A DNA stretch of 34,873 bases from Thermodesulfobacteriota bacterium (GTDB lineage: Bacteria; Desulfobacterota; DSM-4660; Desulfatiglandales; Desulfatiglandaceae), in the NCBI GenBank assembly GCA_030837545.1, contig JAUPKI010000100.1:1-34873 (forward strand). The letters run 5' to 3'. Within the stretch, counting starts at the first letter, position 1. Each line of letters begins with the position of its first letter. The translations under genes and the position numbers were made by a program. Shown here piece by piece: positions 1-8,133 of this stretch. A model generated the notes under the pieces. That model saw only the letters and a list, made by a program, of their open reading frames with translations, did no database searches and had not been told where the DNA came from.

Positions 1-81
1 AGACAATTCAAGGATATCAAGGAGTTCATGTCAGAATTGGAAGAAATACTTAAGGCAAAGCAGGAGAAGTCGAATCCCTGA
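1..81 (+). CDS. nrdR: NrdR C-terminus (partial): ribonucleotide reductase regulator
   Basis: The window opens inside an open frame that ends in TGA at 79-81. The 26 visible residues include RQFKDIKEFMSELEEILKAK, which matches the end of NrdR, where the family pattern is YRxFKDIxEFxxEL after the ATP-cone domain. NrdR is a zinc-ribbon/ATP-cone repressor of ribonucleotide reductase genes. The next gene downstream is ribD, and nrdR-ribD is a common order in Desulfobacterota and other bacteria, which supports the call. The zinc ribbon and most of the ATP cone lie outside the window, so the assignment rests on this short tail and on context. Confidence 0.72.
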   Translation, partial: RQFKDIKEFMSELEEILKAKQEKSNP

Positions 82-137
82 GCCAATTTTATTGGTGGAC
101 CCATCGTCAATTCAGCGTGTTACACGACCTCCCAGTG

Positions 138-1262
138 ATGAATAAACACCCATGTCATGATCTGGACGCCACATTGATGCGGCTGGCCCTGCGAGAGGCC
201 CGGAAAGGGTTGGGTCGGACCTCGCCCAATCCTGCGGTGGGGGCGGTCATTGTCATCAACGGGGAGGTCGCGGCAAGGGGGTATCACCGGCGGGCAGGTC
301 TCCCCCATGCAGAGGTGGAGGCCTTGAGCCGGTTGGGGAACCATTGTCCCGAAGGCACCCTATACGTCACCCTCGAACCCTGCAATCATGTGGGAAAAAC
401 GCCGCCCTGCACTCAGGCGATTCTGAAGAGCGGCATTCGAAAAGTGGTGGTGGGGATGAAAGATCCCAATCCACGGGTGACCGGGGGCGGTTGTGCTTTC
501 CTGGAGGCCCACGGCATTGATGTGACAGTGGGCGTCCTGGAGGCCGAATGCCGGCGACTCAATGAAGACTTCCTGGTATCTGTCAGAGAAGGACGTCCCT
601 TTGTCATTGCCAAGTCGGCCATGACCCTGGATGGATGGACCGCAACATCCGCCGGGCACTCAAAATGGATCTCCAACGAGGAATCAAGGGCCTTTGTTAA
701 CCGCCTGAGGAACAGGGTGGATGCCGTGATGGTGGGGATCGGAACGGTCCTTGCGGATAACCCCTCGCTGACCACGCGACTGAAAAAGGGGAAGGGGAGA
801 GATCCCCTCCGCATCGTTGTGGATACCCATCTCAGGATTCCACGCGATGCAAAGGTGGTGACCCAGCATTCATCCGCACCTACGCTGATTGTTACCGGTG
901 AAGGCATGGCAGCACCGGATTGCCAGCCCTTCCGGGGAGGCGGCGTCTCCACACTGGCCTGCCCGCTCCGGGAAGGGAAAATCGATCTCAAGGCGTTGAT
1001 GAAGCGGTTGGGAGAGATGTCGGTCATGAGCGTTCTGCTGGAAGGGGGCGCGGCCATTATGGGCTCCATGCTGAGGGAAAGACTGATCGATAAATTTTAC
1101 CTCTTCAAGGCGCCCAGGCTCCTTTGCGGGGATGACGGTGTTCCCATGGCAGGAGGGCCGGGACCCGAAAAAATGGACAACGCCATGCTCTTGAAAGATA
1201 TTCGGGTGAGACGATTTGGAGATGACACCCTAATAAGAGGATATCCGTCATATAGGACTTGA
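138..1262 (+). CDS. ribD: RibD: bifunctional pyrimidine deaminase/reductase of riboflavin synthesis
   Basis: RibD deaminates 2,5-diamino-6-ribosylamino-pyrimidinone 5'-phosphate and then reduces the ribosyl side chain with NADPH, the second and third steps of riboflavin synthesis. Counting from ATG 138, the zinc deaminase domain shows H57-A-E59 and the C82/C91 pair in PCNHVGKTPPC. The C-terminal half is a DHFR-like reductase with KSAMTLDGW and a glycine-rich LLEGGAAIMGS segment near the end. The full length of about 374 residues is normal. The frame is open from GTG 117, but ATG 138 places the start close to the conserved MRLALREA helix, as in other RibD proteins. It follows nrdR by about 55 bases. 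The ribE-ribBA-ribH genes expected next to it are about 27 kb away on the other strand. Confidence 0.96.
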   Translation: MNKHPCHDLDATLMRLALREARKGLGRTSPNPAVGAVIVINGEVAARGYHRRAGLPHAEVEALSRLGNHCPEGTLYVTLEPCNHVGKTPPCTQAILKSGIRKVVVGMKDPNPRVTGGGCAFLEAHGIDVTVGVLEAECRRLNEDFLVSVREGRPFVIAKSAMTLDGWTATSAGHSKWISNEESRAFVNRLRNRVDAVMVGIGTVLADNPSLTTRLKKGKGRDPLRIVVDTHLRIPRDAKVVTQHSSAPTLIVTGEGMAAPDCQPFRGGGVSTLACPLREGKIDLKALMKRLGEMSVMSVLLEGGAAIMGSMLRERLIDKFYLFKAPRLLCGDDGVPMAGGPGPEKMDNAMLLKDIRVRRFGDDTLIRGYPSYRT

Positions 1263-1412
1263 TACTGGATGCTTGACAGTAGATGCCCGATGCTGGATAT
1301 CTCCATTATGTTCAATCGTTAGCACTCGCATTCCAATGCGGCATAACCGCAACCAAAAATATCTCACACAGAGACGCGAAGACAAAGAGAGACAAAGGGA
1401 ATTTCTGTCCGA
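1263..1412. repeat. Intergenic dispersed repeat, copy A (core 1330-1379)
   Basis: This gap between the convergent ribD and PNP genes holds no credible gene. The core contains GCGGCATAACCGCAACC followed by AAAATATCTCACACA and a GACGCGAAGACAAAG tail. The same string appears in reverse complement at 9174-9233, and a more diverged same-strand relative lies at 28604-28670. Positions 1261-1305 carry a separate low-complexity run of short near-repeats around GATGCTGGAT. I see no transposase or clear terminal inverted repeats, so this looks like a small non-autonomous or recombination-spread intergenic element. Confidence 0.55.
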
Positions 1413-2234
1413 TTACTGGCCCGGCAGCCTGGCGATAATTCGTTCCCAGAGATCGGAGAGGACTCCCGAGGCCTTTCGGGAAGCCTCAATGACATCTTCT
1501 ACCGAGGTCCGCTCCATGCAATCAGGGAGATTGACGTTGGTAATGACGGCGATGGCCAAGACCCTGAGGCCGCAGTGGACCGCGACAATCGTCTGCGAGA
1601 CCGTGGACATGCCTACCGCGTCTGCGCCGATCATCCGCAAAAAGCGTGTTTCCGCCGGCGTTTCAAGGGAAGGTCCAAGGACGCCCACATAGACGCCCTG
1701 TCGGATCATCATCCCGGACTGAACAGCTTCCTCTTTCGCGATCCGAATAAGATCCTTTGGATAAGCCTGGCTCATATCAGGAAATCGGGGGCCGAACCGG
1801 TCCAGATTGGGGCCTGTCAATGGATTCGACCCCTTCAGATTGATGTGGTCGGTCACGATCATCAGGTCTCCTCTATCAAACTGCGGGTTGAGCCCTCCGG
1901 CGGCACTCGACATCAGGAGATACCGTACGCCGAGACCGGCCATCACTCGGACAGGAAAGGTGACCTCCTGAGGCGAATACCCCTCGTAGAGATGTACACG
2001 GCCTTCCATGGCAATGATCGGCCTGCCAGCAATGTTGCCGAATGCCAGGTTCCCCTTGTGACCTTCAACCGTGGACCTGGGAAAATGGGGAATCTCTTCA
2101 AAGGGGATCCGCACCTCACCGGTGATCCTTTCTGTGAGCGCCCCTAAGCCTGTTCCGGTGATCATCCCGATCTCAGGTTTTGCATTCAATCTGGCCCGCA
2201 AAAACGCCAATGTTTCTGATAGGTTATCTTCCAC
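1413..2234 (-). CDS. punA: Purine nucleoside phosphorylase, trimeric (PNP-I) type
   Basis: It splits purine ribonucleosides with phosphate into free base and ribose-1-phosphate, a salvage reaction in the cytosol. At 273 residues it has the normal size for the trimeric inosine/guanosine-type family. Visible motifs are MITGTGLGAL (phosphate-binding loop), AMEGRVHLYEGY, SSAAGGLN, GPSLETPAETRFLR and GADAVGMSTV, followed by the TNVNLP base-site region. The start is GTG at 2234, preceded by AAAGGAGA at six bases spacing. It converges on ribD and is divergent from the lytic transglycosylase. The specific symbol is chosen by family; substrate preference (hypoxanthine/guanine versus methylthioadenosine) cannot be fixed by eye, although the sequence looks closer to PNP than to MTA phosphorylase. 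Confidence 0.9.
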   Translation of the reverse strand: MEDNLSETLAFLRARLNAKPEIGMITGTGLGALTERITGEVRIPFEEIPHFPRSTVEGHKGNLAFGNIAGRPIIAMEGRVHLYEGYSPQEVTFPVRVMAGLGVRYLLMSSAAGGLNPQFDRGDLMIVTDHINLKGSNPLTGPNLDRFGPRFPDMSQAYPKDLIRIAKEEAVQSGMMIRQGVYVGVLGPSLETPAETRFLRMIGADAVGMSTVSQTIVAVHCGLRVLAIAVITNVNLPDCMERTSVEDVIEASRKASGVLSDLWERIIARLPGQ

Positions 2235-2286
2235 TTAGAGTCTCCTTTCCATGTTCAAGCGTGCAACGATCTGGAAGTCCCCTTTC

Positions 2287-2315
2287 TAATTAGGCCTGCA
2301 AGGCCAAAATGTCAA
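2287..2315 (-). promoter_or_regulatory. Possible punA promoter with palindromic operator
   Basis: On the minus strand a perfect -35 hexamer TTGACA (2310-2315) lies about 75 bases upstream of the PNP start. The spacer contains an exact inverted repeat, GGCCT-TGC-AGGCC (2293-2305), which could bind a repressor. The -10 element is poor: TAATTA or AATTAG at 17-18 bases. That weakness would fit an activated promoter or simply no promoter at all. Confidence 0.3.
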
Positions 2316-2466
2316 TAGATTGCAACGGGCCTTGATCCAGGATGCCAAAGAGAGGAGAAATTGGGGCGTCAACGCCACACTTTAGCGAGCTGATCACCTG
2401 TGTTTCATACGTATTTATATTGCGTAACAATTATAATTCAATGAGTTAGATGATATTCTGGTTTTC

Positions 2467-2483
2467 TGGCATAAAAACTGCAT
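2467..2483 (+). promoter_or_regulatory. Candidate sigma-54 promoter before the lytic transglycosylase
   Basis: TGGCATAAAAACTGCAT has the invariant GG (2468-2469) and GC (2480-2481) exactly ten bases apart, as in -24/-12 promoters (consensus TGGCAC-N5-TTGCA). It lies about 120 bases before the ATG at 2605. An AT-rich tract (2410-2455) sits directly upstream, where an IHF-type bend or activator site would be expected. No activator gene is adjacent. Confidence 0.5.
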
Positions 2484-2604
2484 GCCATGGTAAAACAAAG
2501 AAAAAATCTTGTCGCCGCACCGCGTTCGATGGATCAGGCAACGAAGTCCGACTGATATTGAGCACAACACAATTTAGATAATAGACTATATAAGGAAATA
2601 AGAT

Positions 2605-3369
2605 ATGAATGAAAATCTAATTTTAAGATCGGTTTCATTGAAAAAGGTTGTTTTGGTATTTTATTTTTTATTGATTGCTGTTTTTTTTCACTTGAGTTTT
2701 TCGGCGAGAGAGGATTCGGCCAGCTTTTTGGTGTCTGATCCCTTAGAACCTTGTCACCCAAAACAAGAAACTCCTTGCGGCGTTCTGGCCTTGCATGAGC
2801 CCTTATTTATTTGTGGCTATGCCTTCTTGGGAGAAGGATATCCCACCGATTTTTCAAGAGGGGAGAATCTCGTGTCCCTCCCTCAAGATAAACAGGTGGA
2901 AGAACAGTCTGAAGTGGACATCCAGGTCGAGATACCGGCAGCCCTGGGGAAAATGTCTAAGCCCTATTATCCGATAATTATTAGGGCTGCAAATCGTTAT
3001 AAGGTGGACCCGTCCCTTGTCAAGGCAATTATTATGGCTGAATCAGGGTATGATCCTCAGGCCGTCTCCACTGAGGGCGCCGCAGGCCTCATGCAGTTGA
3101 TGCCAAGAACGGCCGAGGCATTGGGCGTGGAGGACGCATTTAAACCGGAGCATAATGTGGACGCGGGCGTCAAATATCTCAAACAACTTCTGGAAGAGCT
3201 TGACCACGATGTCGAACTGGCCTTAGCGGCCTACAACGTTGGAATTGGCATGGTCAGACGGCACCAAGGCATCCCCCCCATCAAGGCAACCCAGTATTAC
3301 ATCAAAAAGGTCTTTGCCTACTACCATTACTACAAGAACGAAGCCATCGGCAAAACCGACAGTGTATGA
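2605..3369 (+). CDS. Membrane-anchored SLT-type lytic transglycosylase
   Basis: This is predicted to cleave the MurNAc-GlcNAc bond of peptidoglycan in the periplasm, forming 1,6-anhydro ends. Residues 12-33 form one hydrophobic segment after a lysine pair, which is an uncleaved anchor or signal peptide. Residues 35-115 are a variable linker containing a few cysteines. Residues about 120-240 are an SLT/Slt70-like catalytic domain: IIRAANRYKVDPSLVKAIIM leads into AESGYDPQA with catalytic E146, followed by GAAGLMQLMP and ALAAYNVG. Length (254 residues) is normal for small LysM-free MltC/E-like enzymes. ATG 2605 has a ribosome-binding site at 2592. It stands alone, with its own candidate sigma-54 promoter. 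The AT-rich 5' end contrasts with the GC-richer catalytic part. Confidence 0.88.
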   Translation: MNENLILRSVSLKKVVLVFYFLLIAVFFHLSFSAREDSASFLVSDPLEPCHPKQETPCGVLALHEPLFICGYAFLGEGYPTDFSRGENLVSLPQDKQVEEQSEVDIQVEIPAALGKMSKPYYPIIIRAANRYKVDPSLVKAIIMAESGYDPQAVSTEGAAGLMQLMPRTAEALGVEDAFKPEHNVDAGVKYLKQLLEELDHDVELALAAYNVGIGMVRRHQGIPPIKATQYYIKKVFAYYHYYKNEAIGKTDSV

Positions 3370-3674
3370 ACCCGACGTATGGGTATCGCTTCTCTCTCCC
3401 TCTTATTCATCTTTTTCCCCTTTTCACCTTGACCTGTCTCTACCCTCTGATATAAGTATACGCCGATGTGACTTGGGGACCTGGTCGAATCGCTGACATA
3501 CGCGATCCATGTGGGAAAGTCGAGAAATGATGCCATCGTACCGGCCTCTATGGTGCATCCCGAAACGAGAAACGCTGGTGTGTTTTATGATGTGATAAGA
3601 GGCTGTTAGGTATCGAATCCTTTTGGCACATCGGGGGATTCGTCAACATCGACTCAAAGAGAAGGCAGCAAGAG
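3370..3674. other. Intergenic region upstream of the FrhB-iorAB operon
   Basis: This gap of about 300 bases holds a pyrimidine-rich tract just after the transglycosylase stop (3390-3430), the possible promoter at 3429-3456 and a weak AGAGAAGG ribosome-binding site near 3658. I see no reading frame with family resemblance, no tRNA and no repeat. Confidence 0.45.
3429..3456 (+). promoter_or_regulatory. Possible sigma-70 promoter for the FrhB-iorAB operon
   Basis: TTGACC (3429-3434), a 16-base spacer and TATAAG (3451-3456) lie about 220 bases upstream of the ATG at 3675. It is the best match in this gap and would give a long leader of about 210 bases. No terminator-like hairpin or known riboswitch is obvious in that leader. 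Confidence 0.35.
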
Positions 3675-4734
3675 ATGGAACTTCCGAACCCAGAAGGGCA
3701 GGGGAGATTAATCGCCCAGGTGATCACCCAAGGCCTTTGTGTCCGATGCGGCGCCTGCGTTGGAATATGCCCTTATTTTAGATACTTTGATGGCAAAGTG
3801 GTGATGATGGACCCCTGCCCTGCCGGGGAGACATTTCGATGCCTTCAGGTATGTCCCAGGGCCGGTTATGAGGGGACTTCCTCATTCCAACAGGAATACC
3901 CAGGCGATATCGGCGCCTGTCAGGAGATCCTGACGGCCCGGGCAACCGATGAAACGATCCGGATGAAATCCCAGTATGGCGGCGTCGTATCTGCGCTTCT
4001 CATCTATGCCCTTGAAAAGGAGATGATATCCTCGGCCGTTCTGACAGACGCAGGAGACCTCTTCGCGCCGAAGGGCAGACTTGTGCACACGAGGTCCGAT
4101 GTCGTGGATTGCGCCGGTTCCCGGTTCCAGGTATTCGGCCTCCGGGAGTTTATCGGTGATGAACGCGGCCATCAAGGAGGGCTATTCCCGATTGGGAGTG
4201 GTGGGTCTCCCCTGTCAGATGGAGTCCCTTGCCCGAATGCGCCTGGCGCAGCCGGATGGAGAGGAGAGGGCCAGGGCCGTGTCGCTCAAGATTGGGCTTT
4301 TCTGCACATGGGCTATTGACTATGCACGGCTGGAGGCCTACCTGGTCCGGCAGGATGTGAAAGGCCCTGTACTGAAATCGGATATTCCGCCCCCCCCGTC
4401 TGAGACATTCAAGGTGCAGACCCCAACCGGCTGGATGGATTTTCCCCTCTCAGATATCCGGCCGATGGTTCAGAAAGGCTGTTCCCTGTGTGAGGACATG
4501 ACGGGTGAGCAGTCTGACATTTCAGTGGGGACGGCGGAAGGACGCGACGGGTGGAATACGGTGATTGCAAGGACAGATACGGGATTACAGCTTCTAAAGA
4601 GTGCTATTAAGGATGGCTGGCTTGAAACAGATGATCTGCCCGGCGCAAACTTCGATCATCTGAAGGAGGCTGCACGCAATAAGCGAAAAAGGGCCAGGCA
4701 GGCGGAACTTGACCGATCAAGGCAAAACGAGTGA
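3675..4734 (+). pseudogene. F420 hydrogenase/dehydrogenase beta-subunit (FrhB-like) gene, frameshifted by a 7-bp duplication
   Basis: Two overlapping frames make one FrhB-family protein. The first (from ATG 3675) carries a 4Fe-4S motif CVRCGACVGICP, more cysteines in CPAGETFRCLQVCP, and QYGGVVSALLIYALE. The second carries GVVGLPCQMESL, a KGCSLCEDMTGEQSDISVGT motif and the C-terminus. The frame breaks at a perfect tandem duplication of CGGTTCC (4115-4121 and 4122-4128). Removing one copy gives AGSRYSASGSLSVMNAAI and a continuous 350-residue protein, the usual family size. The family moves electrons between ferredoxin, flavin and F420 or other carriers, and here it directly precedes iorAB, so it may be an electron-transfer partner. 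As written the gene would be truncated; sequencing or assembly error is possible, and a programmed shift is less likely. Confidence 0.8.
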
Positions 4735-4737
4735 TCT

Positions 4738-6642
4738 ATGAATAAAATCAGTGAAAAGGGTGGGAGTGAGGAACTCCTCCTTCAGGGAAACGAGGCTATT
4801 GCCCGGGGGGCCCTGGAGGGGGGCGTGAGGTTCTGTGCAGGGTATCCGGGCAACCCCTCATCAGAGATCATCGAGACATTGATCCAGGCATCCCATGACC
4901 TCCCGATCTACGTGGAATGGTCGGTCAACGAGAAGGTCGCACTTGAGGCCGCCGCAGCCGCTTCATTTGCCGGATGCCGGGCCCTGACCAGCATGAAGCA
5001 AAACGGCGTCAACGTGGTCTCTGACTTTCTGACCAACCTGGCCCTCTCCGGGACAAAGGGGGGGCTGGTCCTGGTGACCTGCGATGATCCGGGGGGCATA
5101 TCGAGCACCAATGAGGAGGATGCCCGGCACTTTGCCCGGCTCGCGCAGATCCCGCTGCTCGAACCGGCTACACCCCAGGAGGCCCTGGAGATGACCCGGT
5201 GGGCCTTTGAGCTGTCCGAGATCATCGGAAATATTGTGCTGCTTCGAAGCGTGTCCCGCCTCTCCCATACCCGCAGCAATGTCCGGACAGGGGCGATTCC
5301 CGACAACGACACAAGACCTTGCTTTGACACGCGTATCCCCTTCCACACATTTCCTGTGGTCGTCAAGGACAGGGCGAGGTATGAGAAACTGAGACAGGCG
5401 GCCGAACGCTATGAGGCGTCTCCCTTTAACCGCTATGATGGCCCGGACAGACCGGAGACCCTCATCATATCATCCGGATGCGCGTGGAGTTACGCCGTGG
5501 AAGCGGTTGAGATCCTGGGCCTGCGCGAAAGGGTGGGGATACTGAAACTGGGGACCACCTGGCCCCTTCCGAAGAGGCTCATAGAGAGGCATTTGAGCCA
5601 TTGTGATCGAATTCTTTTCGTGGAGGAGATCGATTCATTCCTGGAAGACAACGTCAAGTCCCTCGCGGCGGACCTCGGTGAAAAAATCGGTCTCAAGGGA
5701 TATATGGGGAGGGCTTCAGGCCACATACCCCTGTGCGGTGAACTGGCGCCTTCGAACATCCTCCATGTCCTGGGAGACCTGTTCGACATATCTTGGGAGG
5801 ATCGCGGATACCGGGACAATATCTCAGATCTTACGGGGGGCGTCCTTGCTCCAAGGGAATTTGGATTCTGCCCGGGATGCCCCCATCGCGGATCATACTA
5901 TGCCATTAAGACCGCTTTGGCCTGGGACAACCGGGACGGCTTTGTCTCTGGGGATATCGGTTGTTACAGCCTGGGATTGTTTCCCACCGGATTCAGCCAG
6001 GTGAAATCCGTGCATGCGATGGGTTCCGGGCTGGGCATTGCCTCCGGCTATGGAAAACTCGATAGATTCGGTTTTGATCAGCCCGTGATCACCGTGGTCG
6101 GAGATTCCACCTTTTTTCATGCAGGCCTCCCCGGACTGATCAACGCCCTGTTCAATCAGTCCGACATCCTGCTCCTGATCCTCGACAACAGCGCAACGGC
6201 CATGACCGGATTTCAGCCCCACCCCGGAAGTGGCAGAACTGCTATGGGCGTCCCGACCGTTCCGGTGGATCTCGAAGGTCTCTGTCGGGTATTGGGGACC
6301 CATGTGGAGGTGGCTGACCCCTACGATATGGAGAACACGGCCCAAACCATCTACCGTCTGATGCGAATGACCGGTCCCAGGGTCCTTGTCATGCGACGCA
6401 AATGCGCGCTGGTGCAGGGAAGGGAAGGGGGGTTTCCTTACCGGATGCGCGTCAAGCCGGAGCAGTGTCTGGGAGAGAGATGCGGGTGCGGACGGTATTG
6501 CAACCGGGTCTTTCGATGCCCCGGCCTGATATGGGACCAGCAGGCGGGTAAGGCCCGGATCGATGACGTGATCTGTGTAGGTTGCGGCATTTGCGCGGAT
6601 ATATGTCCCCAGGGGGCCATTGAGCGAGAGAAGAAATCATGA
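4738..6642 (+). CDS. iorA: IorA: indolepyruvate ferredoxin oxidoreductase alpha subunit
   Basis: This is the thiamine-pyrophosphate subunit that oxidatively decarboxylates aryl-2-oxoacids (indolepyruvate, phenylpyruvate) to acyl-CoA and reduces ferredoxin. The N-terminal pyrimidine-binding part begins with LLLQGNEAIARGALEGGV and GYPGNPSSEI. The TPP domain shows GDIGCYSLG (from G405) and GDSTFFHAGLPGL (from G455), with Mg-binding LDNSATAMTG. The last 60 residues form a ferredoxin-like tail: a cysteine-rich first cluster with unusual spacing (CLGERCGCGRYC) and a canonical second one, CVGCGICADICP. At 634 residues it is full length. ATG 4738 is three bases after the FrhB-like stop, and its own stop overlaps iorB. 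Branched-chain or arylacetate specificity cannot be told from sequence alone. Confidence 0.93.
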   Translation: MNKISEKGGSEELLLQGNEAIARGALEGGVRFCAGYPGNPSSEIIETLIQASHDLPIYVEWSVNEKVALEAAAAASFAGCRALTSMKQNGVNVVSDFLTNLALSGTKGGLVLVTCDDPGGISSTNEEDARHFARLAQIPLLEPATPQEALEMTRWAFELSEIIGNIVLLRSVSRLSHTRSNVRTGAIPDNDTRPCFDTRIPFHTFPVVVKDRARYEKLRQAAERYEASPFNRYDGPDRPETLIISSGCAWSYAVEAVEILGLRERVGILKLGTTWPLPKRLIERHLSHCDRILFVEEIDSFLEDNVKSLAADLGEKIGLKGYMGRASGHIPLCGELAPSNILHVLGDLFDISWEDRGYRDNISDLTGGVLAPREFGFCPGCPHRGSYYAIKTALAWDNRDGFVSGDIGCYSLGLFPTGFSQVKSVHAMGSGLGIASGYGKLDRFGFDQPVITVVGDSTFFHAGLPGLINALFNQSDILLLILDNSATAMTGFQPHPGSGRTAMGVPTVPVDLEGLCRVLGTHVEVADPYDMENTAQTIYRLMRMTGPRVLVMRRKCALVQGREGGFPYRMRVKPEQCLGERCGCGRYCNRVFRCPGLIWDQQAGKARIDDVICVGCGICADICPQGAIEREKKS

Positions 6643-7250
6643 TGAACCTGTTGAATCTGATCATCACCGGGGTCGGCGGGCAGGGGAATGTCTTGGCTTC
6701 CCAGATACTGGGCCAGGCTGCGGTCAAAAGGGGGTTGTGCGTCACCATCGGCGAGACCTTCGGACTGTCACAGCGAGGCGGGGCCGTGATGAGTCATATC
6801 CGGCTGTGCGAGAGGGGGAATTACGGTCCGCTGATACCGCCCAACATGGCCGATGTCATTGTCGGGCTGGAACCGCTGGAAACCCTGAGGACCGTTCTGG
6901 AATACGGAAATGAAGAGACGGTCTTTATTGCCAATTCAAGGCCGATCCATCCCTTGAATGTGATCGCGGGCGATGTGGAGTATCCTGATCCTGAATGGAT
7001 TCGGAACATCCTAAAAAAGGCCGGCCGAAGGCTTTACTGGCTGAATGCAACAGAAAAAGCCCTGGATCTGGGAGGACCCATCATGCTCAATATGATCATG
7101 CTGGGCGCACTCTGCGCATTGGATCATTTTCCCTTAACAGCCGAGGATATCCAGGGCATTATTCAGACTGTTTTTCCTGCCTCCAAGCTGTCCGCAAACG
7201 TGAAGGCACTGGAAATCGGTGGAAATCTGATTCGAAGCGATGAAAATTGA
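6639..7250 (+). CDS. iorB: IorB: indolepyruvate ferredoxin oxidoreductase beta subunit
   Basis: This is the small gamma-type subunit of the 2-oxoacid:ferredoxin oxidoreductase and pairs with IorA. The hallmark GVGGQGNVLASQIL (residues 11-24), GLSQRGGAVMSHIR and the MLGAL segment near the C-terminus are present. Its 203 residues match the usual size. ATG 6639 overlaps the iorA stop by four bases (ATGA), indicating translational coupling; a second ATG follows immediately and could be used. Together with iorA and the FrhB-like gene it suggests amino-acid (aromatic) fermentation or an aryl-acid CoA-forming step coupled to low-potential electrons. Confidence 0.93.
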   Translation: MMNLLNLIITGVGGQGNVLASQILGQAAVKRGLCVTIGETFGLSQRGGAVMSHIRLCERGNYGPLIPPNMADVIVGLEPLETLRTVLEYGNEETVFIANSRPIHPLNVIAGDVEYPDPEWIRNILKKAGRRLYWLNATEKALDLGGPIMLNMIMLGALCALDHFPLTAEDIQGIIQTVFPASKLSANVKALEIGGNLIRSDEN

Positions 7251-8133
7251 TCTGCATATACACTCCAGAGGTTGTTCGGACGGTAAATTGACCCTCCCCG
7301 AGATATTCAAGGAGGCCCATTCGAGGGATATTGGACTGATTTCCATCACCGATCACGACAATATTGCCTGCCAGGTGATAGCAGAAGCCCTCGCCTCCGA
7401 ATACGGCATACGCTATCTGTCCGGTGTGGAACTGAACATCTCTTTTTCGCATCCTCGATACAGGGATGGAAAAGCGATCTCTCTGGACGTTCTGGGATAT
7501 CAATATGAAAGCGACAATCCTGCGCTGACTATCAAGATAGGGGAATTGATCGCGTATCGTCGGCATCGCGCCGAAGAGATTCTCGATAACATCAACCGGG
7601 AATTTAAAAAGAGGGGACTGGCGCCCTTTACGCGGAAAGACCTCGAGGCCATTGAGGAGACGGTGGACGGCGCCTTTGGAAGGCCCCATATCGCCAACTA
7701 TATGGTCAGGAAGGGGATTGTCGCCAGCCGGCAAGAGGCCTTTGACCGTTATCTGGTGGCCTGCAATGTGCCCAAGATGCCCCTTTCTCTTGAGGAGGCC
7801 TCCAGCCTGATTCGCGGGGCAGGCGGCAAGCTGATGCTCGCCCACGGCAATGACCCCAACGGGACCTCCCTGGCAGCCTACACCACATCCCTCGAGGAAC
7901 AATGCCGGATCATTCGGGAGGCCATGCTCCCTTTCCTGGACGGGATCGAGTGCTGGCATTCCAGGCTGAGCCCTGAGACCACATCGGCCTATATTTCACT
8001 GGCCAGGGAAAATGGTCTGATGGTCTCGGGCGGGTCTGACTGTCATCAAGACCCGATTATCATGGGCACGGTCGATGTGCCGGCCTCTGTGGCCGGACAG
8101 TTCGGCATCGGCGAGGCGGAGAGGAGACCATGA
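7240..8133 (+). CDS. PHP-domain phosphoesterase
   Basis: This is a metal-dependent phosphoesterase of the polymerase-and-histidinol-phosphatase superfamily. Metal ligands are visible in order: DLHIHS (H6, H8), D15, ITDHDN (D38, H39), GVELN (E64), GRPHIA around residue 150, and GSDCH (D267, H269). The 297-residue layout with an inserted helical segment at about 90-150 is that of the TrpH/YciV (RNase AM, 3',5'-nucleoside bisphosphate phosphatase) group, but the exact substrate is not fixed by sequence. ATG 7240 overlaps the iorB stop by 11 bases, so it is part of the same transcript. A functional link to IorAB is not evident and may be only co-transcription. Confidence 0.87.
   Translation: MKIDLHIHSRGCSDGKLTLPEIFKEAHSRDIGLISITDHDNIACQVIAEALASEYGIRYLSGVELNISFSHPRYRDGKAISLDVLGYQYESDNPALTIKIGELIAYRRHRAEEILDNINREFKKRGLAPFTRKDLEAIEETVDGAFGRPHIANYMVRKGIVASRQEAFDRYLVACNVPKMPLSLEEASSLIRGAGGKLMLAHGNDPNGTSLAAYTTSLEEQCRIIREAMLPFLDGIECWHSRLSPETTSAYISLARENGLMVSGGSDCHQDPIIMGTVDVPASVAGQFGIGEAERRP

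Larger units (their letters stand above)
2235..2604. other. Divergent intergenic region between PNP and lytic transglycosylase
   Basis: This 370-base gap has no gene. From left to right it holds the PNP ribosome-binding site and possible operator (to about 2315), an unremarkable stretch to 2400, an AT-rich tract (2405-2460), the sigma-54-like element at 2467-2483, and an AAGGA ribosome-binding site at 2592-2596 for the rightward gene. Composition shifts strongly toward A+T from about 2400 into the first 150 bases of the next gene. Confidence 0.5.

Noticed and set aside
413-1069. Minus-strand open frame of 218 codons
   Set aside because: It is a shadow of ribD, whose motifs are intact along the whole length.
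4115-4128. Programmed ribosomal frameshift in the FrhB-like gene
   Set aside because: There is no slippery heptamer or clear downstream pseudoknot; the exact 7-bp duplication explains the frame change more simply.
7159-7959. Minus-strand open frame of 266 codons
   Set aside because: It is antisense to iorB and the PHP gene, both of which have clear catalytic motifs; its translation shows no recognisable domain.
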